Below are positions 55,199 through 64,000 of a DNA stretch of 64,000 nt, piece by piece. This stretch comes from Tribonema minus (lineage: Eukaryota; Sar; Xanthophyceae; Tribonematales; Tribonemataceae), in contig JAFCMP010000001.1 of assembly GCA_017506865.1 (NCBI GenBank), positions 2,170,001-2,234,000 of the forward strand, given 5' to 3'. The notes under the pieces were generated by a model. The model saw nothing but the letters and a program-made list of their open reading frames with translations, ran no database searches and had not been told where the DNA came from. The position numbers were made by a program, and so were the translations under genes. Within the stretch, counting starts at the first letter, position 1; each line of letters begins with the position of its first letter.

Positions 55199-55475
55199 GT
55201 CCTGCGCGACGACATTGGCCGGTTTGACAACGCTAAGCACGCCGTGGGCGTCCTCACTACAAGCCTGGCTGGGCACTGACGTTACGCGCATCAGCGCTCA
55301 CCACGACCCCCCCCCCCCTCCCTGTGCACCTGAAATCATCGTATGTCTCTCACTTGACCTTGCCTCCCCCCCCCCGCCTCCCCCCCAGATCCTGCGCCAC
55401 GACATTGGCTGGTTCGACAATGCGGAGCACGCCGTGGGCGTCCTCACTACTAGCTTGGAGGCAGATGCGTCCGCA
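55199..55475 (+). repeat. Duplicated acceptor plus exon start (ILR exon)
   Basis: The acceptor and exon start occur at 55199 (CCCCCAG, VLRDDIGRFDNAKHAVGVLT) and 55389 (CCCCCCAG, ILRHDIGWFDNAEHAVGVLT), each after a C-rich tract and CATCAGCGCTC. The first copy loses the exon after 23 codons and hits TGA. Period about 190 bases. Confidence 0.9.
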
Positions 55476-55544
55476 ATGGCGCTCGCGACAGGCATGGACG
55501 TTGGCCACAAGGTCCAGCTGCTGGGCTAGGGTTCAGCATCGGCC

Positions 55545-56310
55545 TCGACGCGTCGTGGCAGGTCGGGCTTGTCGCACTGCAGCCCATGGTCGGTGAGCGC
55601 GCGCGGCAGCACTTCTAGACTGCGCTGTACATAACATATGACTTGTCTATTGATTTATTTTGCAAGCCTTTCAATGGCGCGTTGTGGCAGGTTGGGCTTG
55701 TCGCGCTGCTTGCGCTGCCCATGGTCGGTGAGTGCGCGCAGCCGCTCAGTGGCATGTTCCCATGTTTCCGTATATTTACAGATAAATATTTTATGACTTT
55801 ATGAGAAGACGCGTCATGGCAGGTTGGGCTCGTCGCGCTACTGGTGCTGCCCATGGTTGTGAGTGCTCCGTTGAAACCTATGTACTATATGGTTCTCGCG
55901 TTGGTTCTGAGTGTGGTGTTGAATCTCACAATATGTAATTGTCAATTTATTGTTTTGACAAATAAGGCCTTTTTGAAGGCGAGTTGTGGCAGTTCGGGCT
56001 CATCGCGCTGCTGGTGCGGTCCATGGTCGGTGAGTGCGCGCAGCAGCAGTTCTCCGTTGAAAACCGCGCCGTACATAACATACTTGTCAAGTTGTCATTT
56101 CAAAAAGACTTTTGAAAAGGAGCGTCGTGGCAGGTCAGGCTTGTCGCACTGCTGGTCCTGCCCATGGGCGGTGAGTGGCGCGGCAGCAGCACTCAGCAGC
56201 GTACACTGAGCTGCACAACTTGTCGAGGCAAAGCGAAACTGCTTTTTGGGTCGCCTGCGTTTGTGTTGCGCTGCTGGCCCTGCCCATGGTCGGTGACAGC
56301 AGTGCTCAGG
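55545..56310 (+). repeat. Six tandem copies of an exon end plus donor (ABC transmembrane exon)
   Basis: GGCGCGT.GTGGCAGGTTGGGC, TTGTCGCGCTGCTGG, TGCCCATGGTCG, then GTGAGTGCGCGCAGC is repeated with donors at 55593, 55728, 55859, 56030, 56171 and 56293 (spacings 122-171). Peptide WQVGLVALLVLPMVG is legible in copies 2-5. Single copies of the same exon end occur at 34689, 36385, 40106 and 42625 in the older modules. Confidence 0.9.
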
Positions 56311-56599
56311 TAGTAGCGCACGCTGCGTCAGTCGAAGCTCTTAGTTGTTCTAGTCTGCATGCCATGCAAATGAAAGAGACTCTGAAAAACAGTGTTTGGC
56401 ACAAGCAAGTTAAATCGAGACTAAATCACAATGGCAACGTACCCATGTCAATGTGTACAGCATGTGGGGTGCCGCACTGCTTTTTAGTTGTGATGTGAAT
56501 TAGTTGGACAGTTGATTAGAAAGTAACTTGCAGTAAACTGAAAAAATGAAATGTTTTGACAAAGAAATCATTTCAGACCAACATCAACAAGGTGATGTT

Positions 56600-56830
56600 T
56601 CAACGTCAATGTGTACGTCTCATGTGCGGTGCCCGCTGCACGCGCAGCGCCCTCGCCAACGGCGTGCAAAAAAAGCAACGTTGACAAAAGCAAATTTTAA
56701 TTCAAAGAAATTAAAGGTTGAATACACAAAGGCCATGCACTAGTGTCAATGTGTACGTCTCATGTGTGGTGCCTGCTGCAGGCGCGGCGCCCTCGCCAAC
56801 GGCGTGGCGTTTGGCTACTCCCAGGGCGTG
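56600..56830 (+). repeat. Duplicated acceptor plus exon start (ALANG exon)
   Basis: TCAATGTGTACGTCTCATGTG, GGTGCC.GCTGCA, CGC and GCCCTCGCCAACGGCGTG occur at about 56607-56670 and 56747-56812. The second is the used exon; the first runs into an A-rich stretch after 18 exon bases. Confidence 0.85.
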
Positions 56831-59744
56831 CTGCTATGGATCTTTGCGCTGCTGTTCTGGTTTGGCTCCATCCTCGCCAGCAATGGCGCTGTCACCTTCC
56901 TGGTGGGTTTGCGTTTGCAATGTGGAATGCCCTCCATTGACGAGAGCGATGCTTTGTGAACTCTGTTTGGTTTGTTTGTTGTGAAGGTCACGGGCATGCG
57001 CGCAGAAACATATCGACGCTGGGGCTGTGAAGTGTTGAAGTTCGCATGAAAGACGGCCAGTCTCAACTTGGCGGCCGATGTTGAGCGTGTATGCATATGT
57101 GTGATGGGGGTTAGGGCATGCAGGCATAAAAGTGAAAATCCTGTCTAGGGTCGACGACCTCAAGAAAATGATGTCCTCCGTACCAAAGATTGCTTGCACC
57201 TCACTGTTACACGCCCCATGCCCCGCACCCCCCACCACCCTCTCTTTTGCAATGTACAACAGTCGCCTAACCCCCCCCCCACCCCCCCCCCACCCCCAGA
57301 ACTTCTACATGACCATGTTTGCCATCGTCCTCGGCGGTATGGGCATAGGGCACGTCGAGGGCGACCTCGGCGCGCAGCGCGCGGGCCGCGCCGCCGCGGC
57401 GCGCATCTTCGCCCTCGTCGACGACGAGTTGAAGATCGATCCGCTGAGCGATGGGGGGGCGCGCCCCATCGTGCGCGCGCAGAGCGCCATCGCGTACCGC
57501 AACGTGCACTTCACGTACCCCACGCGCCCGGAGCAGGCCGTGTACGGCGGCGCCGGCGCGCCGGAGGGGTTCTCGCTGGACACCGGCGCGGGCGAGATGG
57601 CCGCGCTGGTGAGTGCTGCTGTCTCGTATTCCAAGTATCTATTTACTATGCACCATGTTATCTATGATGAAGCCCAAGAGGTGAGTTTTTGTATGAGAGC
57701 GAAGAAAAGGAAAGCGGGGCGCCGTTAATATATGGAGGAAAAAGGGTGGGGTGCATTTATGTTTGAGCCATTTTAGCTCATCTATCACCATCATGAGGTG
57801 CCAGCATGCTTCTACACCGTTCCTGAAACTAGTTCAAATTTTGGAAAGCCAGCTGCTGCTTCTGGGAGCCTTGTTGTGAGTTTGGCTAAATTGTTAGCTG
57901 TCTTTCTGTCTGCTCTGCACGTCGCTGACTGTGCATGCGTGTGCACCCACAAAGTGGTGATGTAGTATGAGTCACTGAGTGTGCAGAGTACACGTATGCA
58001 GAGGATACATGCTGCGTATGCATGTGAGAAAGGGGAGGGGGGGGGGGGATTTTATGCGCGAAGAATAAGGGTGGGGCGTCATTTTGTGTGGGCTCGGAAA
58101 CTCATAAACAAACTCGCTCATGGGCTTAGTTGTAGATAACACGACAGCCGATTTGGTAGCGATCTCTCTCGCGACATTAATGGGGAGGATCGGCAGCAAC
58201 ATTCTTCATGTAATTATTTGCTGAACTACTACGCAAGCTGAAGCGGTTACAGTTGTTGTGCCGTATGCCGCTACCACTGCCGCTGCTGCTGCCTGCCGCC
58301 GCTCAACGCCAGCAGCTGTTCACTCTTAACACAATGTAGCACAACACCAGTCTTGCCCTGCATGAGTGCAAGTATGCAGCACCAAGGCATACTTCAAGTA
58401 GCAGTTGTTGAATGAGCACACGTGAATTTTTTAGTGACTCATCCGGATCTATCTCTCTGTCTGGAGCGCATGGCAGTCCGTCAGCGGCACGCATCGATCA
58501 GCTCACATGCTCCGGTGCAGGCGGGCCTCCATTGTGGCAACGCTCACCCTATCGCAGCAATTCTCAGCACTCAACAGGCGGACCCCGTAAATGCAACGAC
58601 GTCGCCGCTGTGCCTCAGCGCTTGGCATCAGAGTTGCTGGCTTCGCACTGATTGCCCACCGCTGCGCTATGCTTCAGTGGCCGCACATCTTGCTTATGGT
58701 GTTTTTAAATAGTTTTTGCCCTTTGTCGCAGACCAAGAGCTTAACTGAAGTGCGGTCGTGCGCGTTTCGTGCCGTACTGACATTGGCCTACATACCTACC
58801 TACCTACTGCTGCTGCGCGTCATCGCTCAGGTGGGCCCCTCGGGCAGCGGCAAGTCGACGTGCATCGTGCTGCTCATGCGCTGCTACGACGTCTCCGACG
58901 TCTCCGAGGGCTCCGTGGAGCTGGACGGCTGCAATGGTGCGTCACTGCATGAAGCACGGGTTGAAGTAACGGAGTGCACGCGGCGCGCTGAGCAGATCTG
59001 TCTAGTGGACGTTGTGGCGCGCGGTCTTCAGGTCTACCCTTGGCCATGCAGTGATGCGTCAAAACAGACAATATGGCGGTGATAAGGCCTGTGATGCGCT
59101 CACAGCTGGGGCATGTCTCGTGGTGACCCTTGCCTCTTGGCGCTGGACCTGAATCGCTCTGTTTCGTTTGTCCTGCAGCAGTGAAAGAGCGTTAGACAGC
59201 ATGGTGGATACTGCGCATGAGCGAGCCAGGGCGCCTGCAGTCACTTAGCTATCGACACCTGCACCCTTGAGTGCAGTCATGAAGTGCGCGACACGTTAGC
59301 TGTGCAGGGTCAGGCACTCATGGGAATCACGAACACGGCACATGGGCAATGGGGACCCCTTACATAATTACAGTGAAATACGCTGATGTGTTGACATACA
59401 ACGCGAGCATCAGCGGATCACAGCAGCAGCTCGGCACTCGTTATTGCGCACCACTGCCCGTCAAGCACTCATGCCATCCCGCACCACTGCCGCCGCCGCC
59501 GCTGCAGTCAAGGAGCTCAACGTCCACTGGCTGCGCAGCCAGGTCGGCTACGTGGGGCAGGAGCCCGTGCTCTTCACGGGCAGCATCCGCGACAACATCG
59601 CGCGCGGCCACCCCAGTGCAACCGCGGAGGAGATTGAGAGCGCTGCGCGCGCCGCCAACGCGCACGACTTCGTAACTGCCTTCGCAGAGGGGTACGACAC
59701 GGACGTCGGCGAGAAGAGCGCGCTGCTGTCGGGCGGGCAGAAGC

Positions 59745-60045
59745 AGCGCATCGCCATCGCGCGCGCGATCCTCAAGAACCCCGCCATCCTGCTGCTCGGT
59801 GAGAGGGCAATGTTGAAGTTGTAGTTCATTTGTTGAAGCGCAATTGTAGGTGTAGGCGTGAGGCAGAAGCAGCGCATCGCGATCACGCGCGCAAATTTCA
59901 AGAACCCTGTCATCCTGCTGCTCGGCGAGAGGCTGGTGTTGAAGTTGGAGTTCATGGTGGCTTGAAGTGGCATGTTATGGGTGTAAGGTAGAAGCAGCGC
60001 ATCGCCATCGCGCGCGCGATCCTCAGTAACGCCGCTGACACTGGT
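59745..60045 (+). repeat. Three tandem copies of the signature/Walker B exon end (NBD2)
   Basis: AGAAGCAGCGCATCGCCATC, CGCGCGATCCTCAAGAACCC and CATCCTGCTGCTCGGTGAGA recur at 59743-59810, 59868-59935 and 59991-60035. The second copy's donor has decayed to GCGAGA; the third stops after AGTAACGCCG. A TGTTGAAGTTGKAGTTCAT motif follows copies 1 and 2, as in the NBD1 array. Confidence 0.9.
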
Positions 60046-60987
60046 GCTGGTCAAGCTCACTGGGGCCGAGTAGGGAGAGGGAGCCCTGCAAGACCTCCTG
60101 GGCTGCATGCGGCGCCACACGTTACTCCAAGACGCTCGCAAACTCATCTAAATTTGCACGCAACACAATGGCTGGGCCCGCCGCTCTGATGCGTGAACCT
60201 GTGCCTGCCATCGCCTGCTACAGACGAGGCAGGTACCGCTAGACAACTGCATTTGTATGCGGCCAGTTAGCACTACCTATCTGCATCAGCACGCGGGCAA
60301 CAAGCAGAGAAAGCTGCTCAAAATTCATGCTTGATTGCCTGCCACTGCCCTGCAGATGAAGCAACCAGCGCCCTTGACAACGAGAGCGAGCGCCAGGTGC
60401 AGGCGGCGCTTGATTGCCTGCGCGCGCTGCAGAAGTGCACCACGCTCGTCGTCGCGCACCGGTGAGTTACCCCGCTAGTCACTGCTTTTTTGACTGCTCA
60501 ACGGTGCTGCGTCCTGCATGGCAGCAGCGCTCTGCACGGTGCGCAGGGGCTCCTGCGGTGCTGCTTCTTGGGCAGAAGGAAGATTGTTTTCAAATAAAAG
60601 TTGTTGTTGGGAACTCACAGCGGAGCAGCGGTAGGCTACAATACTTGACTGCATGTGAGCCGAACACAATAGCTGCTCGCACCGTGCGCAATGCCACACG
60701 CACAACGGCGACGGACAGCCGCTTGACATCGCGCGGGCACACGCTTGACACGCCCACGCACAAGCATGTGTACGGCACCCCGTCTGCACCATTTCATGCT
60801 GTGGCCCTCTGTCCATCGTACGCCCTCTCCGCTCCCTCAGGCTCAGCACCATACGCAACGCCGACAAGATTGCCGTGGTGACGGGCGGCGCGTGTGAGAG
60901 CTCGGCTCGCACGACGACCTGGTGATTCTCTCCGGCGGCCTCTACGCGAGCCTCTACAACCATCAGACAGCGGCGTTCGGCCACTAA

Positions 60988-62749
60988 ACAAACAGCATTG
61001 CAGCGCGCAGGAGGCCTTGCGTGGCCGCTGATGGCCGCTTCCGTTTCGTGTCGTAGCTGCGCGTTGCGAGCCAGCGCTGAGCATCTGACATGGACGTATG
61101 GCCAACCCCGTGGATGGGTCGTGTGCAGTCATCATGTGCTGTCTGGCGTTGCGCGCTGCTGCTGATCCGCCGTATTGCGGACGCAGTGTGCACGTCGCGC
61201 ACGCGCACCTTTTTTTACACCGCTTTCAGAACACATAGGTGTAGTGTTTGCAGCGTCACGCGATTGTTGCACTCCCCCCCCCCCCCCCCCCCCCCCCCTT
61301 CCCCCCTTTGCGACCGCATGCACCGCGGGGCTGCCATACCCCCTCGTCGTGTGCGTGCGCCAAGGTGTATGTCGCATTCTGAGCGCGCAACCCAGCGTGC
61401 TCTGCTCGCCGCCATACCAGTAACTATATAGCATGAACGCACATCCAACCTCTCTGCTAGCGCGTTCGCATCCCAGCCGTGATAGGGCTTCAGTTTGTGT
61501 TCGTCATCCAACACCCCAGCCCCCCTCCCCCCTGGCCTCAACCCCCAAAACTGTCCCTCGCCCACGGGCTGGACCTCCGCAGCGACTGGGTTGCAACTGT
61601 ACGCGTTGCGGGCCCCCTTTCCTCTCCACGGACCGAATGAGAGCGCTGATAAAGCTTGCGGCAGTGCCTGCCAAGGGGGCGGTTTCTGCGGCTGCAGGCA
61701 GGGGATCACATTGCGCGCGCGCGCGCGCGTACGCGCGATAGGGGGCGTAGCAACCGCACTGAGCGTTGTCATCTGCGCGTGCTGTAGAATTAAATTGTAG
61801 CGTGCGTGTGAAGAACATCGCTCGACCCTTGCGGCGCTCGAGGCGCTCGTCTGTATCGCACGCATCGGTAATGTACGGCAATCGCATGCTCCTTGCGGTT
61901 CATTGCCTGATGCTGTCGTGTGATTCTTCTACATTGTGGTGCCCTGCATGACAATGCCCCGCAAAACACCTGGTCGCTTTGGCAAGTTGAGCTGCTGTGT
62001 CACTCTTAGCAATGCATTTTTTGTGAGGCAGTGATAGTCCAAATCAGTTACTCGCTTAAAACTCGCACATGCCCTTTCTCTCAAGTACGTGATGCTGATG
62101 CTGAGCATTTGCAACAGTTGCAACAGCAGCCAAGTCAGAGATGCGTCAAGGGTCGTTGGGGCACCCGTCGCTATGTGTGGAATGGCGCAATTGATCGCAC
62201 TCCTCGACCGCAAAGATTGTCTGCATGCCTTGCAATGCAAACACTGAGCACTGGGGGGGGGGGGGGGGGATGCATGGCTTGTGGTGGGGTACGCTTGCAC
62301 AACATGTGCACATCTCAAGATGGCTGCTCAGTTCATGAAGCTGCACTTTCTGTGGGCTGTGCATTACTGTGGTTCGGCATACATCAAGCGTACGACGGAG
62401 CGTGCAGAGTCCATTGGGTCTGATAACATCAAGTGTGTGCATGCAATTGACGCTTATGGCTTGCTCGAGCTGCTTCTCAACAGCAAAATCTTGGATGAAG
62501 ACACAGCATCAGAATTCTGTGTGACCGTATTCTGTTGATGCGGTTACAACGCTCAGCACTCACTTCAAACAAGACACATCATGATGCACGACACACATGC
62601 ACAGCACACAACCGAGGGCAAAACATGTACAGACAGAGGGCCAAGGAACAATAGCAGCAGACGAAGAAGCAGCAAGCTGCACAGCATTATCGTCGGCAAC
62701 ATGATTACATTTGCATCCTCACAGAAAGAAAAAGAATCCATCACAGCCC
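60988..62749. other. Intergenic stretch with one weak ORF
   Basis: Contains a long C run (61273-61298), an alternating GC run (61711-61735), a G run (62255-62270) and no supported gene apart from the small frame at 62320. Confidence 0.5.
62320..62538 (+). CDS. Small hypothetical ORF
   Basis: From ATG 62320: MAAQFMKLHFLWAVHYCGSA ... ASEFCVTVFC, 72 residues, stop TGA. It has plausible amino-acid composition and an amphipathic C-terminal half (IDAYGLLELLLNSKILDEDT) but no start context, intron or homology I can name. It may be a chance frame or a relic. Confidence 0.25.
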   Translation: MAAQFMKLHFLWAVHYCGSAYIKRTTERAESIGSDNIKCVHAIDAYGLLELLLNSKILDEDTASEFCVTVFC

Positions 62750-63630
62750 ATATCTGCGCCCCCCTAACCATGCTATAGACATGCTACTCCTCAGAAGAGG
62801 ATGCGGCGACTACTTCTACAGTACCACAATGCCGTGGCGTGTGCAGGGGAAGGGCGGGCGGGACTCAACATCATGTACATTGCAGGAGCCAACAGTCGCC
62901 ACAGGGGACTGAGGCACCGACACGATAAACTTTGGTGGTGGCATGTTGGGGACGCCAACGGCGCTGCTAGCAGTGGAAGGCTGCGGGGAAAAGGGGGGGG
63001 GGGGGGAGGGGAGGGGGACAGAGGAGGGGGGGCACATGTGAGAAATGGGTACACAGCGCGCAGGCAACACTAGATCATTGATCGTTGTGCTGTGCAATGT
63101 CAACACATGGGACGCCACTTGAGAAGAGAGCAGCGCGAAATCACTGGCCCACTGTCCATCATATGCAAACACATACTTCAAGAATCTGTCGCAGCCGATA
63201 TCTGCGCCCCCCTAACCATGCTATAGACATGCTACACCTCAGGAGAGGATGCGCGACTATCTCTACAATACCACAATGCCGTGGCGAGTGCACGGGGAGG
63301 GCGCACGGGACTCAACATCCTCTACAGGGCAGCAGCCAACGGTCGCAACAGGCGACTGAGGCACCGACACGATCAACTTAAGTGGTGGCGTGCTGGGGAC
63401 GACAGCGGCGCTGCTCGCAGTGCGGGCCTGCGCGGAACAGGGGGGGGGGGAGGGGGGGGGCAGAGGAGGGGGACGCGTGTGAGAAGACGGGTACACAGTG
63501 CGCCGGCAACACTAGACCATTGATTGTTGTGCTGTGCAATGTCAACACATGGGACGCCACTTGAGAAGAGAGCAGCGCGGAAACACTCTCCCACTGTCCA
63601 TCATATGCAAACACATGCTTCGAAGTATGT
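62750..63630 (-). repeat. Tandem duplication (~440 bases) including a whole terminal exon
   Basis: Units 62750-63190 and 63195-63630. Both begin ATCTGCGCCCCCCTAACC and ATGCTATAGACATGCTAC, and both hold a terminal exon on the minus strand, a long G/C tract, and end TGTCCATCATATGCAAACAC. The exons are the same length (165 bases each, 62980-62816 and 63427-63263), both open, both with an AG acceptor after C-rich sequence, and both end GTGGTA.TGTAG. Confidence 0.9.
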
Positions 63631-63948
63631 GATACGCAATATTTGCATCAAACAGAAGACTCACCAGCGCAGTGTCCACACGCAGGTCAGACAGGGACAG
63701 CGAGCGCTGCCGCTGGTGCTGCCGCTGCTGCTGCTGCTGCTGCGCCATGATGGGGCGCTCAGCGCAGACTTGATCCACCTTGGGCAGTTGCTGCAGAGGT
63801 GCGGATGATGGGATGCCACCTTGACAAGCTGCTGAGGAGCGCTTGGGCTTGTCGACGGTCTGCTGCCACCATGCGCCGATGGCCTTGCCGGTGTTGGCGG
63901 CGACGGTGTTGATAAAGGTGCAGCCTTCCTCGATGGCCTTGCACGTGC
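63263..63948 (-). CDS. Unrecognised protein, last two exons (gene continues past the window)
   Basis: On the minus strand, exon 63948-63665 follows TTTACAG and ends before GTGAGTC; exon 63427-63263 follows CGCGCAG, phase 0, and ends at TAG. The visible product reads GTCKAIEEGCTFINTVAANT, GKAIGAWWQQTVDKPKRSSA, a Gln run (MAQQQQQQRQHQRQ), SLSLSDLRVDTAL, then ARTASSAAVVPSTPPLKLIV, SVPQSPVATVGCCPVEDVES and RHGIVVL. No domain is recognisable; the end is Pro/Ser/Val-rich. A second, equally open version of the last exon lies downstream at 62980-62816 (PSTASSAVGVPNMPPPKFIV...), which could be used as an alternative terminal exon. Confidence 0.6.
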
Positions 63949-64000
63949 CTGTAAAGGAAAGGAGCAATAGGAGCGAGAATGCGGCAGCATTTAATCTGCT

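Larger units (their letters stand above)
52757..60987 (+). pseudogene. ABCB/MDR-type ABC exporter, second half (TMD2-NBD2), best-preserved module
   Basis: Exons recognised: 52757-53111 (linker, MTLDNVNS, then RIWALQRQDLGWVLMGICGS, TM7); 54184-54357 (SSFYLPTASQ ... LTRRMREMAFKAV); 55389-55592 (ILRHDIGWFDNAEHAVGVLT); 56782-56902 (ALANGVAFGYSQGVLLWIFA); 57300-57608 (NFYMTMFAIVLGG ... HFTYPTRPEQA); 58831-58936 (Walker A GPSGSGKST); 59508-59798 (Q-loop [11 protein letters not shown], signature [15 protein letters not shown], Walker B AILLLD); 60356-60461 ([21 protein letters not shown]-loop VVAHR); 60841-60987 (LSTIRNADKIAVV...). NBD2 splice phases all match and its motifs are intact. Lesions: an 11-G run at 52972 shifts frame; the 55389 exon hits TAG at about 55528 (GLGFSIGLDASWQ continues in the next frame); an extra AG near 60897 moves the C-terminus (ELGSHDDLVILSGGLYASLY) out of frame; and the exon for TM9-TM10 linkers between 55592 and 56782 is not visible. 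Family role: ATP-driven export of lipids or drugs. Pseudogene, or a gene with assembly errors. Confidence 0.85.

Noticed and set aside
54336-56310. CRISPR-like regular repeats
   Set aside because: Repeats are 120-250 bases long, contain coding and splice sequence, and the genome is eukaryotic.

Overview
The window is eukaryotic nuclear DNA. Genes are split by GT-AG introns of roughly 170 to 1,130 bases, exons are GC-rich with strong third-position GC, CAG/CTG runs are common and short TTAGGG-type stretches are scattered. One gene encodes an N-terminus of the plastid-targeting kind seen in algae with secondary red plastids (hydrophobic signal ending in a Tyr-Ala-Phe-Val motif). With the ankyrin-type gene debris, this points to a stramenopile alga. 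That placement is inference; no marker gene here fixes the species.

Layout. 0-1.7 kb: CA-rich satellite and the first exons of an unrecognised minus-strand gene. 2.1-7.4 kb: two nested or adjacent fold-back (inverted) repeats, the larger with ~1.23-kb arms around the 3' end of a non-LTR retrotransposon (zinc knuckle plus restriction-like endonuclease). 7.5-10.4 kb: a two-exon gene for a long Ser/Gly/Gln-rich protein. 12.4-14.4 kb: a three-exon BTB/POZ gene. 15.1-16.6 kb: a three-exon gene for an unrecognised protein with internal repeats. 18.1-20.6 kb: a four-exon gene for proteasome subunit beta type-2 (beta4). 22.2-25.4 kb: a minus-strand plastid-targeted protein. 25.4-29 kb: decayed or unrecognised sequence. 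29.1-30.3 kb: an intronless minus-strand PC-esterase/TBL-type gene. 31.2-32.9 kb: an unrecognised broken gene containing an inverted copy of its own exon. 33.3-61 kb: a long array of decaying ABCB/MDR-type ABC transporter modules, all on the plus strand, with three head-on pairs of ankyrin-type pseudogenes between them; the last module (52.8-61 kb) is best preserved but still carries lesions. 62.7-64 kb: the 3' end of an unrecognised minus-strand gene with a duplicated terminal exon.

The most striking feature is structural. At about ten places a short segment spanning an exon-intron boundary (exon end plus splice site plus adjoining intron) is repeated in tandem two to six times inside the intron, always in the orientation of the gene. 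It occurs at acceptors (BTB gene, proteasome gene, two ABC exons), at donors (plastid gene, four ABC exons) and at a whole terminal exon (right edge). Alongside this there are six local inverted duplications. The window therefore looks like a genome growing its introns and gene debris by local tandem and fold-back duplication. No single new enzymatic system was identified. The exon models below were built by eye from splice signals and reading-frame phase and have not been tested against transcripts.
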